From Deinococcus sp. KSM4-11 (lineage in GTDB: Bacteria > Deinococcota > Deinococci > Deinococcales > Deinococcaceae), in the NCBI RefSeq assembly GCF_004801415.1, contig NZ_SSNX01000002.1, positions 372,001-436,000 on the forward strand: a DNA stretch of 64,000 nt. The letters run 5' to 3'. The stretch's first letter is position 1; each line of letters starts with the position of its first letter. This document shows, in pieces, positions 38,442 to 48,524 of this stretch. The notes beneath the pieces are model-generated. The model made no database searches and had not been told where the DNA came from. It was given only the letters and a program-made list of their open reading frames with translations. Position numbers and translations under genes: made by a program.

Positions 38442-40127
38442 ATGACGCACGAAGCGAATGCTGCCACCGACCCGACCCTACCCATACCCGTGCGGTACTG
38501 GCCACCGAACAAACCGCGCTCCCTGACGTTGCCTCGGACAGGGCTCATGCACAACCTGCGCGTCAATGCAGAACGCTACCCGGATAAGGTCGCGTTGTGG
38601 CATTATGGGCGAACACTGACGTATCAGGAGTTGCACATGCAGGCCACCCGGCTGGCAGGACACCTGGCGTCACAGGGAGTAAGCAAGGGCGACCGAGTCG
38701 CCCTGTGGATGCAAAATTCGCCAGCATGGGTGATTGCCGCCTTCGCAACGTGGCAGCTAGGCGGCGTCGTGGTTCCTCTGGCCCCCATGCTACAGGCCCG
38801 CGAGTTCGCGTTCTTTCTTCAGGATGCGGGCATTCGAGTCGGCGTCGTGGGGGCAGAACTGTACGACCGGGCCGTTCAGGCGGGCCTCGGTCACGCTGTG
38901 GTGGCGAACGTCGTAGCGGGAACGAGCCGCTTGGCAGGGATTCCTGTCCCAGACGGCCTGGATGTCACGCCCGAGTTGAGAGCTGGTGATTCCACCCTGG
39001 AGGAAGCGTTGCAGGCAGCTCCCGCCCCAGCCGCCGAGGTCACTGCCGACGACCTGTGCGTGATGCCCTATACCAGCGGCACGACTGGACTTCCAAAAGG
39101 ATGTATGCACACCCACCGGTCTGTTCAGGCAAACGTGTTCGGCGCTGGCGAGTGGGTGGACGGAAACGTGGAGGACGTGTTCCTGGCTGCTCTCCCCTTC
39201 TTCCATGTGACAGGGTTCGTCAATTCCATGTTGTCCGGCCTCACCGGAGGCGGGCGCTGCGTGATCATGTCGAGGTGGGATCGCGATGTGGCTCGCACCT
39301 TGATCAGGGATCAGCACGTCACGCTCTGGACGACGACTCCAACCATGGTCATCGACCTGATGGCCTCCCCTACCTTCACGCCAGCCGATATGGCAAGCAT
39401 CCGCAACATCACCGGTGGGGGCGCCAGCCTGCCAGAGGCCGTGGGGCAGACACTGCTCGAGTCGACCGGCATTCTCTACCTCGAAGGTTATGGACTCTCG
39501 GAGACCATGGCGCAGTCCCATTCGAATCCCCGTGGGCGGCAAAAACTTCAATGCCTGGGTATTCCGCTGTTCAATGTCGACTCGAGAATCATCGACCTTG
39601 ATTCCCATGAGGAACTTCCACCGGGGCAGGTTGGCGAGATCGTGATCAGCGGCCCACAGGTAATGCAGGGCTACTGGAACCGCCCGCTGGACTCCACCGC
39701 CGCCTTTATCGAACTCGGGGGCCAGCGGTTTTTCCGCAGCGGTGACCTCGGACGAATGGACGACGAAGGCTACTTCTTCTTCTCAGACCGTCTCAAACGC
39801 ATGGTCAATGTTTCTGGTATGAAGGTGTGGCCTGCTGAGGTCGAGAACCTGCTTCATGCGCACCCCGCTGTGCAGGAAGCCTGCGTCATCAGCGTTCCAG
39901 ACGAACGCACAGGCGAGCGCGCCCGTGCCCTGATCGTTCTCAAACCAGATCAGGTTCCGGACGCACTAGGGATTGAGACCTGGGCGCGTTTGCAGATGGC
40001 GTCCTATAAGGTGCCGCGGGAGTATGAGTTCGTCGACAGTCTGCCGAGGAGTCCCACGGGAAAAGTGGCCTGGAGACCCCTGCAGGAAGCAGCACGTGAG
40101 CGGCTAAAGCAGCACCTCTCGGAGTGA
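38442..40127 (+). CDS. fatty acyl-CoA/AMP synthetase (AMP-binding)
   Basis: A 561-residue adenylating enzyme that activates a carboxylic acid, probably a fatty acid, to its CoA thioester. ATP motif MPYTSGTTGLPKGCMHTH (about residues 208-225), YLEGYGLSETM, the hinge SGDLGRMDDEGYFFFSDRLKR and the C-terminal catalytic Lys in PRSPTGKVAWRPL. GGAGG lies 6 bases before ATG 38442. It stands alone between HU and the replicon core; the acyl-CoA dehydrogenases, MaoC and SDR in the window would fit the same metabolism. Confidence 0.93.
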   Translation: MTHEANAATDPTLPIPVRYWPPNKPRSLTLPRTGLMHNLRVNAERYPDKVALWHYGRTLTYQELHMQATRLAGHLASQGVSKGDRVALWMQNSPAWVIAAFATWQLGGVVVPLAPMLQAREFAFFLQDAGIRVGVVGAELYDRAVQAGLGHAVVANVVAGTSRLAGIPVPDGLDVTPELRAGDSTLEEALQAAPAPAAEVTADDLCVMPYTSGTTGLPKGCMHTHRSVQANVFGAGEWVDGNVEDVFLAALPFFHVTGFVNSMLSGLTGGGRCVIMSRWDRDVARTLIRDQHVTLWTTTPTMVIDLMASPTFTPADMASIRNITGGGASLPEAVGQTLLESTGILYLEGYGLSETMAQSHSNPRGRQKLQCLGIPLFNVDSRIIDLDSHEELPPGQVGEIVISGPQVMQGYWNRPLDSTAAFIELGGQRFFRSGDLGRMDDEGYFFFSDRLKRMVNVSGMKVWPAEVENLLHAHPAVQEACVISVPDERTGERARALIVLKPDQVPDALGIETWARLQMASYKVPREYEFVDSLPRSPTGKVAWRPLQEAARERLKQHLSE

Positions 40128-40267
40128 TCACTTCAATGGTCTGCCCGATGCGGATTTGGGTGTACCGCTCTTCCAGGGCATCTACACTGCCCTGTATCCA
40201 CGGTGAGCACAGCATCATCACGCCACGGTGGACAGAACCTCGAGATGAGAGACCACCCGCGGCGGGA

Positions 40268-40289
40268 CTTGCTCGTCACGTGACGAGCA
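40268..40289. promoter_or_regulatory. perfect 22-bp palindrome, parS-like
   Basis: Each half is TTGCTCGTCAC, giving a perfect 22-base palindrome with a CACGTG centre, like the centre of chromosomal parS sites. A near copy (19 of 22 positions) lies upstream of parA at 44744-44765. The site is 30 bases before the gene at 40320, so it could also be an operator for that gene. ParB binding is the favoured reading. Confidence 0.65.
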
Positions 40290-40319
40290 ATCCAACCAAA
40301 GCTTCCCTACAGTAGGGCC

Positions 40320-41009
40320 ATGATTGCCGCGTTCATCAATCCGGTGCCCATGCTCACGCCAGAACCTCTAACAACCACCGGCCTCAGCTTGGCGGGTGCC
40401 GTCACGCAGTTGTTGACAGATGCCGACCTGATCCCGGTGACTGGCCTCGATGAAAATGAACTTCTCGAGGTGTCAGCCGCATTCACGTCGTGGCAGGTGT
40501 TGCTCTATGGAGCGGTCGTCAATACCCCTGACGGTCTGGAAGATCCAGCCTGGCGGCGGCTAACCCATGAGTCGCAATCGCTCCACGTTACGGCTCTCAC
40601 CCTGGCGGGCCAGGCAATCGAGCATATCTCCATGTTCGGGCACCTTGGGTTGACGGTGGAACGCGTGGTGCGCGGACACCTGCTGCTGCTCATCCGGGTG
40701 TCCCACCCCTACGATCTCCAACTGGCTCTGGATCAGGGGGAGCGCGCCTGGGCGGATTGGCTCGCCTCTGGCCCACTGGCAACAGATCTACACCTGGTTC
40801 GGGATGGCCTTCGAATGGTCATGATGCCGCGTGAAATCAATGTCGAGAGCGCCGTGAACTATGTGATCGGCTGCTTGGGTGATGAACGGCCAATGACGGT
40901 CGGCGTTGGTGCCAGTGCAGCCGATCGCCGCTTCCTCGAATTGTGTGACCTCGTTCTGATGCCTGGAGACTCCGCAATCAGCTGGCCTGAGGCCGTGGAT
41001 GAAATCTGA
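40320..41009 (+). CDS. hypothetical protein beside the parS-like site
   Basis: A 229-residue soluble protein that I do not recognise. It has a helical N-terminal half (GLSLAGAVTQLLTDADLIPVTGLDENELLEVSAAF), repeated hydrophobic stretches (LVRDGLRMVMMPREINV) and an acidic end (SWPEAVDEI). No catalytic or membrane motif is evident. A perfect 22-bp palindrome lies 30 bases upstream and a weak AGTAGGGCC stands where a ribosome site would be. Its place near parAB suggests a replicon-linked role, but that is only positional. Confidence 0.6.
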   Translation: MIAAFINPVPMLTPEPLTTTGLSLAGAVTQLLTDADLIPVTGLDENELLEVSAAFTSWQVLLYGAVVNTPDGLEDPAWRRLTHESQSLHVTALTLAGQAIEHISMFGHLGLTVERVVRGHLLLLIRVSHPYDLQLALDQGERAWADWLASGPLATDLHLVRDGLRMVMMPREINVESAVNYVIGCLGDERPMTVGVGASAADRRFLELCDLVLMPGDSAISWPEAVDEI

Positions 41010-41110
41010 TGCATGGAAAGCAGCCACGCCCCAACTCAATACGCATCTCCAAGTTGGATGGGCCTGCCTTCTGAACTGAAGCGGCGCGGCGAGAACAATA
41101 ACAATAACCA

Positions 41111-41242
41111 ATGCTCTCCTCTGCTATGCACGACGTCAAAACGTACCGCTCCACTGCCGCCCTGATCACAGCGCTCGGGCAGCCGGTAGTGTTCAACCCT
41201 ACGTGCAGCATCTGTGGAGAACCTGTTCGCACCGGCTGCTGA
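41111..41242 (+). CDS. possible 43-residue Cys-motif protein
   Basis: A short frame from ATG 41111 (or 41126) encodes 43 residues ending NPTCSICGEPVRTGC, a CxxC plus terminal Cys that could be half a zinc knuckle. It follows the unknown gene at 40320 and ends about 90 bases before the IS3-type element, so it may be a truncated remnant. There is no clear Shine-Dalgarno. Small size makes this uncertain. Confidence 0.3.
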   Translation: MLSSAMHDVKTYRSTAALITALGQPVVFNPTCSICGEPVRTGC

Positions 41243-41362
41243 TGGGCCATGGCCTGGCCTGGCCGTAATCATTTGGGGCTCACCGCCCTCCACCGTTGAT
41301 CCGGCAGGCGGTTGAGGGTGCCCCAATCGCGGTGCCGGCTGATCTGCAAATCTCAGCGTACT

Positions 41363-42217
41363 TCAGCCCACCTGGATCAGGCGGGCGAATTCGTTCGGTG
41401 AGCGTCCACCGAGCGACGTGTGCGGACGAACCTGGTTGTCGTCCACGCGCCAGGTCGAGAGCACCACTCGAGCCTGTTCCAGGCTCTGGAACCAGTGAAC
41501 GTTCAGACACTCGTCTCTGACCCGCCCGTTGAAACTCTCGATATACGTGTTCTCGACGGGCGTTCCCGGACGAATGAAGAGATGGTGGATGCCAGTCTCG
41601 TGTGTCCAGAGGTCGAGGGCCTTGCCCGAACATTGCGGCCCATTGTCCGTGATGATCGACACGGGGCAACCGCGGAACCGGATGACATCGGCGAGGTGGC
41701 GGATGACATCGTGACCAGTGATGGAAACGCTGGCGTGCATCACCAGACACTCGCGGGTAAAGTCGTCCACGACGTTCAGGACGCGAAACCGCTGCCCCGA
41801 GGCGAGCTGATCCGCCATGACATCCAGACTCCAGCGTTGATTGGGCGCAGAAACCACAGGTTTCTGCTGACGTTCGCCGAGGGCAAGCTTCCGGCGAGCG
41901 TTCTGCCTGACCGCCAGCCCCTCGGCGCGGTACACCCGGTAGACGCGCTTGTGATTGATCTTCAGGCCGTCCCGCCGTAGAAGCAGGTACAGCCGTCGAT
42001 ACCCGAAACGCGGTCGCTCGGCAGCGAGGGTGCGAAGACGCTCGACCAGCACGAGGTCTTTCACCCTCGTGGGGCTCTTTCTTCGTTGAGTGGTTCTCGA
42101 GAAGCCCAGCACCCGGCAGGCCCGACGCTCGCTGACGTCGAACGAGCCTTGCAGCAGACCAACCATCTGGTGTTTCAGCGGCGTCTGCGCCTGGGACGTC
42201 GTCCCAGGCGTCACCAC
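41363..42217 (-). CDS. IS3-family transposase OrfB (rve integrase core)
   Basis: A 284-residue DDE recombinase. After an HTH_21-type region (RPRFGYRRLYLLLRRDGLKINHKRVYRVYR) the catalytic core has Asp in SLDVMAD, Asp in IITDNGPQC and Glu in NTYIESFNGRVRDECLN, with the closing VDDNQVRPHTSLGGRSPNEFA. The frame begins in -1 relative to orfA at AAAAAG-TGG-TGA, so an OrfAB fusion by -1 frameshifting is expected; GTG 42217 is only the formal start. Confidence 0.93.
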   Translation of the reverse strand: MVTPGTTSQAQTPLKHQMVGLLQGSFDVSERRACRVLGFSRTTQRRKSPTRVKDLVLVERLRTLAAERPRFGYRRLYLLLRRDGLKINHKRVYRVYRAEGLAVRQNARRKLALGERQQKPVVSAPNQRWSLDVMADQLASGQRFRVLNVVDDFTRECLVMHASVSITGHDVIRHLADVIRFRGCPVSIITDNGPQCSGKALDLWTHETGIHHLFIRPGTPVENTYIESFNGRVRDECLNVHWFQSLEQARVVLSTWRVDDNQVRPHTSLGGRSPNEFARLIQVG

Positions 42218-42477
42218 TTTTTCAAGGCGACTTCCTTGAGCATGGCGTTGTCCAGCGACAAATCAGCGACGAGCTTCTTCAGACGGCGATGTTCGTCTTC
42301 CAGCTGGCGGAATGTCCGGGTCTCCTCCTTGGACATTCCGCCATACCGGGCGTTCCACCGGTAGATGGTCGTCATCGCGACTCCATGGAGTCGCGACAGA
42401 TCGCTGATGGCCGTGCCGGCCTCAAGTTGCCCGAGGATGTCGAGGATCTGCTGCTCGGTGTACCGTGTTCCCTTCAT
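42211..42477 (-). CDS. IS3-family OrfA (helix-turn-helix)
   Basis: An 88-residue DNA-binding partner of OrfB. HTH_Tnp_1 motif YTEQQILDILGQLEAGTAISDLSRLHGVAMTTIYRWNARYGGM, then a leucine-zipper-like coiled coil (LEDEHRRLKKLVADLSLDNAML). It ends in LKKW-stop with an A5G run just before the stop, overlapping orfB by 7 bases. Start ATG 42477 is preceded by GGGAGACGC. Confidence 0.93.
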   Translation of the reverse strand: MKGTRYTEQQILDILGQLEAGTAISDLSRLHGVAMTTIYRWNARYGGMSKEETRTFRQLEDEHRRLKKLVADLSLDNAMLKEVALKKW

Positions 42478-42520
42478 GCGTCTCCCAGAGTGCCACTCGA
42501 TGTGCAGTCAGGTTGGCACC

Positions 42521-43009
42521 GGAAACGGAGTGAGGGTCACGGTGCGTGACCGGTGACTGGACTCCGCAAGTGTCATATCACCCTCCAAGCCATCGATATG
42601 CAAGCAAAATGCCCTATATGACATCTAGGCGCATAAAACCTAAGGTTCCAGATATTGTCTCAGCGTAAACATTCAGCCACGGCGCCCGGCAAAGACAATT
42701 ACACATCTCAACGCATGGTCGCGGGGTACCTGGCGTGACCAAGAAAGGGACGCCTTGCAACGGAGCACACGGTACCCGACAGCGATTTCAAACGCTACAT
42801 GGGAAATCTCTACCCCGCAAGGCTGCAGGCCAAGTCAGGCATGCATCCACGGCTGGGCGTGAGGAAACCTCAGCACTGGCGGGCACGGTATACACGCAGG
42901 CATCCATGAAGAGGCCCAATGCAGTCTTGTGTGGCCGTACTCGATCCGGGAACCGATAGCACTTCGTGCGGTGACCACAGAGGCATGAAGTTCGAAATAG
43001 TCATTGAAT
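42521..43009. other. intergenic between IS3 element and parB
   Basis: About 490 bases with no convincing gene. TGTCATAT (42571-42578) and ATATGACA (42616-42623) form an inverted repeat with a 37-base spacer in an AT-rich patch. A plus-strand frame at 42735-42959 reads as low-complexity basic sequence and is not accepted. Confidence 0.4.
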
Positions 43010-43032
43010 CAAAAGGAGTATTTGGGACTCCT
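43010..43032 (-). terminator. intrinsic-type terminator after parB
   Basis: On the minus strand AGGAGT-CCCAAAT-ACTCCT is followed by TTTT, a 6-bp stem with a short T run, overlapping the last base of the parB stop codon. It should end the parAB transcript. Confidence 0.6.
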
Positions 43033-43922
43033 CACTCAGCCAGGATCGACGCCAGTTGGTGAAGCAACTTCTCAACGCGATTCCGTTTGACTTCAGTCAG
43101 CGTGGAGCGGCGTCGAGCGTCCATCAATTGCTTGGCCACGGTTGTCCACGTATCGGCGCCGCTGGGATCAGTGCTGCCCACGTTCGTCCCGCTCACAAGC
43201 GCCCGGAGCTCTTGTACGGTGATGCCTGTATGGGTGCGCTCCAGCAGCGTCAGGCGTTGGCCTGGATCTTTGACCCGTCCGATGATCATGGCCTTTCGAT
43301 AATCCAACCCTTCGCGCACCGCAGCCTGCACATCCGACGGCAGGTTGAGTACCGCCGCACGGTTGCGAATGAAACTGCGCCACGTCTCGCGCCCAAGCGA
43401 ACCAAACGCAGTGTCAAGGGCCATAATCGCTTCTGGTGCGGTTTCGGGATGGCGGTCTAGTGCAAACATCCTGGCTACGGCCTCTGCTTCTGGAACATCC
43501 AGGGTGGCCGCAGCGACCTGAAGGCGGGCGCGAACTTCCTCAATCACGTTGAGATTTTCGCGCTGCAGATTCTCGACTGCGGCGGCCATTCGAGCCTCGG
43601 CATCGCTCAAAGGCCGGATGAGAACCGGCACTTCGCTGAGGCCAGCCAACTGGGCGGCCCGCCAGCGGCGTTCTCCAGCCACGATTTCATACCGACCACT
43701 CACATCAGGCCGTACCAGAAGTGGCTGAAGGATGCCCTGCTCGCGTATTGAGCGTGCCAGGTCATTCAGGGCAGCCTCATCAAAATGTACCCGCGGCTGA
43801 AAGGTACCGGCACTGAGAAGACCCACCGGAACCGTCGTCGCCGCTGGATGGGAGAGTTCTTCAACGCCAGCAACCAGGCCCGTAAGTCTCGCCCCGATTA
43901 CCGGTCTGGCTCTCCGGGTCAT
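43032..43922 (-). CDS. parB: ParB-family centromere-binding protein
   Basis: A 296-residue partition protein. N-terminal CTPase/ParB domain with [29 protein letters not shown] and the [12 protein letters not shown] patch, then [14 protein letters not shown]. Here the central helix-turn-helix region is divergent ([33 protein letters not shown]), with a C-terminal dimer domain. It should bind parS-like sites; the palindromes at 40268 and 44744 are the obvious candidates. It overlaps parA by ATGA and is followed by a terminator. Confidence 0.94.
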   Translation of the reverse strand: MTRRARPVIGARLTGLVAGVEELSHPAATTVPVGLLSAGTFQPRVHFDEAALNDLARSIREQGILQPLLVRPDVSGRYEIVAGERRWRAAQLAGLSEVPVLIRPLSDAEARMAAAVENLQRENLNVIEEVRARLQVAAATLDVPEAEAVARMFALDRHPETAPEAIMALDTAFGSLGRETWRSFIRNRAAVLNLPSDVQAAVREGLDYRKAMIIGRVKDPGQRLTLLERTHTGITVQELRALVSGTNVGSTDPSGADTWTTVAKQLMDARRRSTLTEVKRNRVEKLLHQLASILAE

Positions 43923-44695
43923 GCGGGCGCTCCCGGGATGGTGACGCCCAGTCCCACCGCATCACTGATTTCCTGCGTCACCCTGAGGACGTCCCGGTGA
44001 ACTGGAGAGCCAGGAGCATAGACGCCGACAGGCTGTCCGGCGCTCGCACTGTCGTTCCACACCGCGCCACGGTCGGCGATCGGGCTGGCCAGCGGATGCA
44101 GCAGCTGTTTCAGAGCCTCGTAGGCTTCCCGGTCGTGCGAACGCCGGGCGTCGTACAGCGTGGGCACGTACAGGGCGACGGTCAGGTCTGGACGCAGCTT
44201 CCGGTAGGTCGCCATGGCCTCACTCAGACCTGCCAAGGCGTTCATTCCCTTTTGCCTGGTCGGGACAGGAACGATGAGGTGATCTGCAGCCAGAGCCCCG
44301 AGGATCGACAGTTGGCCGAGGCTGGGAGGACTGTCGATCAGAACGCTGTCGTACTGGTCTGCCAGTTGTGCCAGGGCCTGTCGAAGGTGCAGGTGGGCCC
44401 CGACGACCCCCATCATCTGCCCCTCTGCCAGGGCCAGCGAGACATCGCTGGGGATCAGGTGCAGACCGTGCACGGCAACGGGTAAGGGGAGTGGGGCACC
44501 TTTGGTTGCTGTGTCGTAGACCGTCGATACCTGCGTTACATCTGTGACCCCAAGCCAGTCTGTCAAATTGGCCTGTGGGTCGAGATCAACGAGCAGGACA
44601 CGGTGGCCGGCCTGGGCGAGGGTGAACCCTACGTCACGGGTCAGGCTCGACTTCATGACCCCTCCCGCATGGTTGAACAGCGTCATCGTCCGCAT
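43919..44695 (-). CDS. parA: ParA-family partition ATPase, atypical Walker A
   Basis: A 258-residue ATPase that moves ParB-bound DNA. N-terminal [16 protein letters not shown] takes the place of KGGVGKTT: the second (catalytic) Lys is kept, but the signature Lys is Ala and the Gly before the catalytic Lys is Met. Next come [17 protein letters not shown] and [13 protein letters not shown]. It has no N-terminal DNA-binding extension, so it is of the small (Ib/Soj-like) size. ATG 44695 lies about 50 bases from the upstream parS-like site, suggesting autoregulation through ParB. Divergent from rep across the iterons. Confidence 0.94.
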   Translation of the reverse strand: MRTMTLFNHAGGVMKSSLTRDVGFTLAQAGHRVLLVDLDPQANLTDWLGVTDVTQVSTVYDTATKGAPLPLPVAVHGLHLIPSDVSLALAEGQMMGVVGAHLHLRQALAQLADQYDSVLIDSPPSLGQLSILGALAADHLIVPVPTRQKGMNALAGLSEAMATYRKLRPDLTVALYVPTLYDARRSHDREAYEALKQLLHPLASPIADRGAVWNDSASAGQPVGVYAPGSPVHRDVLRVTQEISDAVGLGVTIPGAPA

Positions 44696-44743
44696 TGCTT
44701 GTAGCGTAGCGCGCCACAGCGATCACAGTGCCGCGCTGGAGGA

Positions 44744-44765
44744 ATACTCGTCACATGACGAGCAA
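44744..44765. promoter_or_regulatory. parS-like imperfect palindrome upstream of parA
   Basis: CTCGTCA-CA-TGACGAG forms the core, with AGCAA following. It matches 19 of 22 positions of the perfect palindrome at 40268-40289. Lying between parA and the iterons, it is a good candidate for ParB loading and for control of parAB. Confidence 0.65.
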
Positions 44766-44842
44766 AACGGCAGCGCGGTCATCAAGCCCAATACTATTCG
44801 TTGTGCCACACGATAAATATCTAAACGGGGGCGCATGCCCTG

Positions 44843-45328
<486 letters not shown>

Positions 45329-45370
45329 GGGTCACTAAGCCCGTCCAGCGCGCGTCTGGCTCGGTCGCCT

Positions 45371-45436
45371 GTTGTTGACAACATATATTCTTTTAACAGA
45401 GATAAAAGATCTACTAAAAGAAAAACAACAAACAGG
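45371..45436. other. AT-rich stretch, probable unwinding element and rep promoter
   Basis: About 65 bases directly after the iterons are very AT-rich in a high-GC setting (TTGACAACATATATTC and a run of A-rich repeats up to CAAACAGG). This is the usual place for the DNA-unwinding element. TTGACA at 45375-45380 and the TATATT just after may also serve the rep promoter. GTTGT-TG-ACAAC is a small inverted repeat at 45371-45382. Confidence 0.7.
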
Positions 45437-45443
45437 GGGATCC

Positions 45444-46859
45444 GTGACCGACCGGGGAATCAAACGCTTCGACGAACTGAACATCGCCAGGCTCAGCCTG
45501 ATCAGCGTCCAGGAGCGTATTCCTGCCGATTACCGGGATTGGGTGGTTGAACTCGAGGACGGCGACCGACGCTACCGGGTAACCTGTCAGGCCCTGCCTG
45601 AGTATGGCGTTCCACACGGCATCGATACGGACATCAGCGCGGCCCTGGTGAACCTCTACATCGACCAGGGCTCACCTAACGACGGCACCGTGACCTGCAC
45701 GCCCTATCAACTGCTGCTGATGGCTGGTCTGGACACCAGTGGCCGCTACTACGCCTCACTTGACGAAAGTCTCAAACGATTGACCACCACGACCTACTTC
45801 ATCGCAGAAGGGTGGCGGGATCACCCACGTGGTCGGTGGACGAATGTCAACTTCCGCTACATCGATCGTATCGAATTCACATCAGGTCAAGCGGAAAAAC
45901 TGGACGCGTCCAGTGTATTGCGCATTACCCTGCCACAGGAAATCGCGCGCAGCGTGCGCGCCGGCTACATCAAGTCGCTGGATCTGTCGTTCATGCAGAC
46001 CCTGAAGCGTCCTCCCACCCGTGCGCTGTATCGCCTGCTCGATGCGCAGCGACGCGATCCGGAAAACCCCGACGCGGTGGCCATGGCTTATCAGGTGGGC
46101 CTGATGGAGTGGGCGGAGGCATGCAAGATCGTGACGGACAGACCGAGCATGGCGCAGCGCACGCTGGACGCGGCGCACGATGAACTCATCGAGAAGGGGT
46201 TCCTTAAGAGCGTGGAGTACCTGGGGCGTGGCAAGAAGAAAATGCTCCAGTATACCTTTGGCGAGGCCTTCATTCCTCCAGATCCTGCCCTGCTGCACGA
46301 ACTCGCGGATCTGGGGGTCACCCAGACACGGGCCCTCCAGCTGGTGCGGGAACATGGGGAAAATGGCGTCGAGGATGCCGTGGCCCGCTGTAAGGCCATA
46401 CTCGCTGGAGGGTATAAACCGCGCAGCCGGCCCGCCTTCTACGTGGACGTACTGAAGAATCCGAGCAAGTACCAGATGCCCGAAGGGTCAGCCAAGCCCC
46501 CGAAAGCCGCCTCCAAGGCTCAGGAGGCCAAGGCACGGGGATCAGCTCAGCCGAGCCTGTTCGAGGCCCCTTCCTCGCCATCTCAGGAGCAAGTGCCGGA
46601 TGAGGACGCCCTGCTGCGGACTCAGCCCCGCGAAAAGCAGGTTGAGGAAGTCATGCGTACCCTGACCTTCCTGCTGCGCAACGACCTCAAGTTGATGGAG
46701 CTCGACACCCTGCGGATGGCCCTCGACGAGGGGCTGGAGGATCCGCTGGAGATCAAGGCCTGGGCCATTAAAGGCATCGCCAGCGGCCAGAAAATCGCAA
46801 TTGTGCGGGATCTGCGGATCCGACTGAGCCTCAAACCCCTGCTCGAAGTCGCCCGGTAG
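45444..46859 (+). CDS. rep: iteron-type replication initiator protein
   Basis: A 471-residue initiator that should bind the iterons just upstream and open the origin. N-terminal helical winged-helix-like region (RFDELNIARLSLISVQERIPADYRDW), a second domain with YASLDESLKRLTTTTYFI and SLDLSFMQTLKRPPTRALYRLLDAQRRDP, a disordered Ala/Lys/Pro linker (about 350-395), and a helical C-terminus. GTG 45444 with GGGGG 5-9 bases upstream is the start; a longer reading would run into the AT-rich origin. Rep, parA and parB with iterons recall the arrangement on Deinococcus second chromosomes and megaplasmids (from memory, not checked). Confidence 0.9.
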   Translation: MTDRGIKRFDELNIARLSLISVQERIPADYRDWVVELEDGDRRYRVTCQALPEYGVPHGIDTDISAALVNLYIDQGSPNDGTVTCTPYQLLLMAGLDTSGRYYASLDESLKRLTTTTYFIAEGWRDHPRGRWTNVNFRYIDRIEFTSGQAEKLDASSVLRITLPQEIARSVRAGYIKSLDLSFMQTLKRPPTRALYRLLDAQRRDPENPDAVAMAYQVGLMEWAEACKIVTDRPSMAQRTLDAAHDELIEKGFLKSVEYLGRGKKKMLQYTFGEAFIPPDPALLHELADLGVTQTRALQLVREHGENGVEDAVARCKAILAGGYKPRSRPAFYVDVLKNPSKYQMPEGSAKPPKAASKAQEAKARGSAQPSLFEAPSSPSQEQVPDEDALLRTQPREKQVEEVMRTLTFLLRNDLKLMELDTLRMALDEGLEDPLEIKAWAIKGIASGQKIAIVRDLRIRLSLKPLLEVAR

Positions 46860-46888
46860 GGCTGAAGAGCCGCAGGCGGGGCAGGGGA

Positions 46889-46915
46889 GAGGCGGTGGGG
46901 GAATCCTACCGCCTC
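46889..46915. terminator. bidirectional hairpin between rep and merR
   Basis: GAGGCGGT (46889-46896) and ACCGCCTC (46908-46915) form a perfect 8-bp stem with an 11-base loop, between the convergent ends of rep and the MerR gene. Confidence 0.6.
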
Positions 46916-46942
46916 CTGTCATCAGCTCACCTGACGGTCAGC

Positions 46943-47394
46943 TCAAGCGTCCGAATCAGGCGCAGGCAAGGCGCCAGGTGGGCTACCCGTCAGGCGTTTG
47001 GTCAGCCAGCGGTCGAATCGCGCGAGATTCTCGGCCTGACGGGCATAGGCCTCGTTGATGAGGCGCAGCCGGGCGTGCAGGGCCTGTAACCGTTCGTCAC
47101 TGATCGGCACGTCAGACCGCGTCCAGTCTCTTCGGTAGTGTCCGGAAACATCGTGGGTGGCGCGGCGCAGCGTGACCATATCCCGGGCTTCCTCAAGAGG
47201 CATCCCGAGCGAACGCAGATCGATCAGGTCACGCAGGAGGCGCAGGGAATACGGGCCGTACAGCGCCCGCCCCGACGCCGTCACCTGATCTGGCGTCAAC
47301 AGGTTCAGTTCCGCATAGTGCATGACCGTTCGGCGCGTGACGCCAGCCTCGCGGGCCAGTTCAGCCGTGGTGTAGAACGCGACGGGCGCTTCCG

Positions 47395-47398
<4 letters not shown>
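46943..47398 (-). CDS. MerR-family transcription regulator
   Basis: A 151-residue regulator. The N-terminal winged helix FYTTAELAREAGVTRRTVMHYAELNLLTPDQVTASGRALYGPYSLRLLRDLIDLRSLGMPLEEARDM matches MerR (residues about 8-75), followed by a dimer helix. No Cys metal ligands are seen, so it is not a metal sensor of the classic type. It overlaps the upstream quinone-oxidoreductase gene by ATGA and is likely to regulate that operon. Confidence 0.9.
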
Positions 47399-48414
<1,016 letters not shown>

Positions 48415-48434
48415 GTTAACGCGGGCGTCCACAG

Positions 48435-48463
48435 TTGACGTGCAGGGACACCCTGGATAGGCT
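48435..48463 (+). promoter_or_regulatory. candidate promoter for the acyl-CoA dehydrogenase
   Basis: TTGACG (48435-48440), a 17-base spacer and TAGGCT (48458-48463) precede the plus-strand gene. The spacer contains GGGACACCC. The region is shared with the divergent quinone oxidoreductase, so the MerR protein may act here. Confidence 0.5.
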
Positions 48464-48524
48464 CGCCCCAGCTTCCCCGCTGCATTCCACTGGCCGCTGC
48501 CCACGTGGCCCAAGGAGACGACCT

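Larger units (their letters stand above)
41331..42520 (-). mobile_element. IS3-family insertion sequence (about 1.19 kb)
   Basis: Two overlapping transposase frames on the minus strand are bounded by related ends: GGTGCC-N7-TCTGCAAATC at 41331 and, read inward from 42520, GGTGCC-N7-ACTGCACATC (about 15 of 22 positions agree). Size, orfA of 88 codons and the -1 relation of orfB fit an IS3-family element of the IS407 type. I could not find a target duplication. It looks intact and sits between the unknown genes and parB. Confidence 0.85.

Noticed and set aside
40122..40133. A third TetR operator (GAGTGATCACTT) at the end of the acyl-CoA synthetase gene
   Set aside because: It matches only the central 12 bases, overlaps the stop codon and has no promoter or pump gene beside it; likely coincidence.
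41331..42520. Target-site duplications for the IS3-type (and IS5-type) element
   Set aside because: Flanking bases do not match convincingly at either pair of ends, so none is claimed.
42735..42959. 74-residue plus-strand gene near parB
   Set aside because: No ribosome site, low-complexity basic translation without motif, isolated in the gap beside the IS element.
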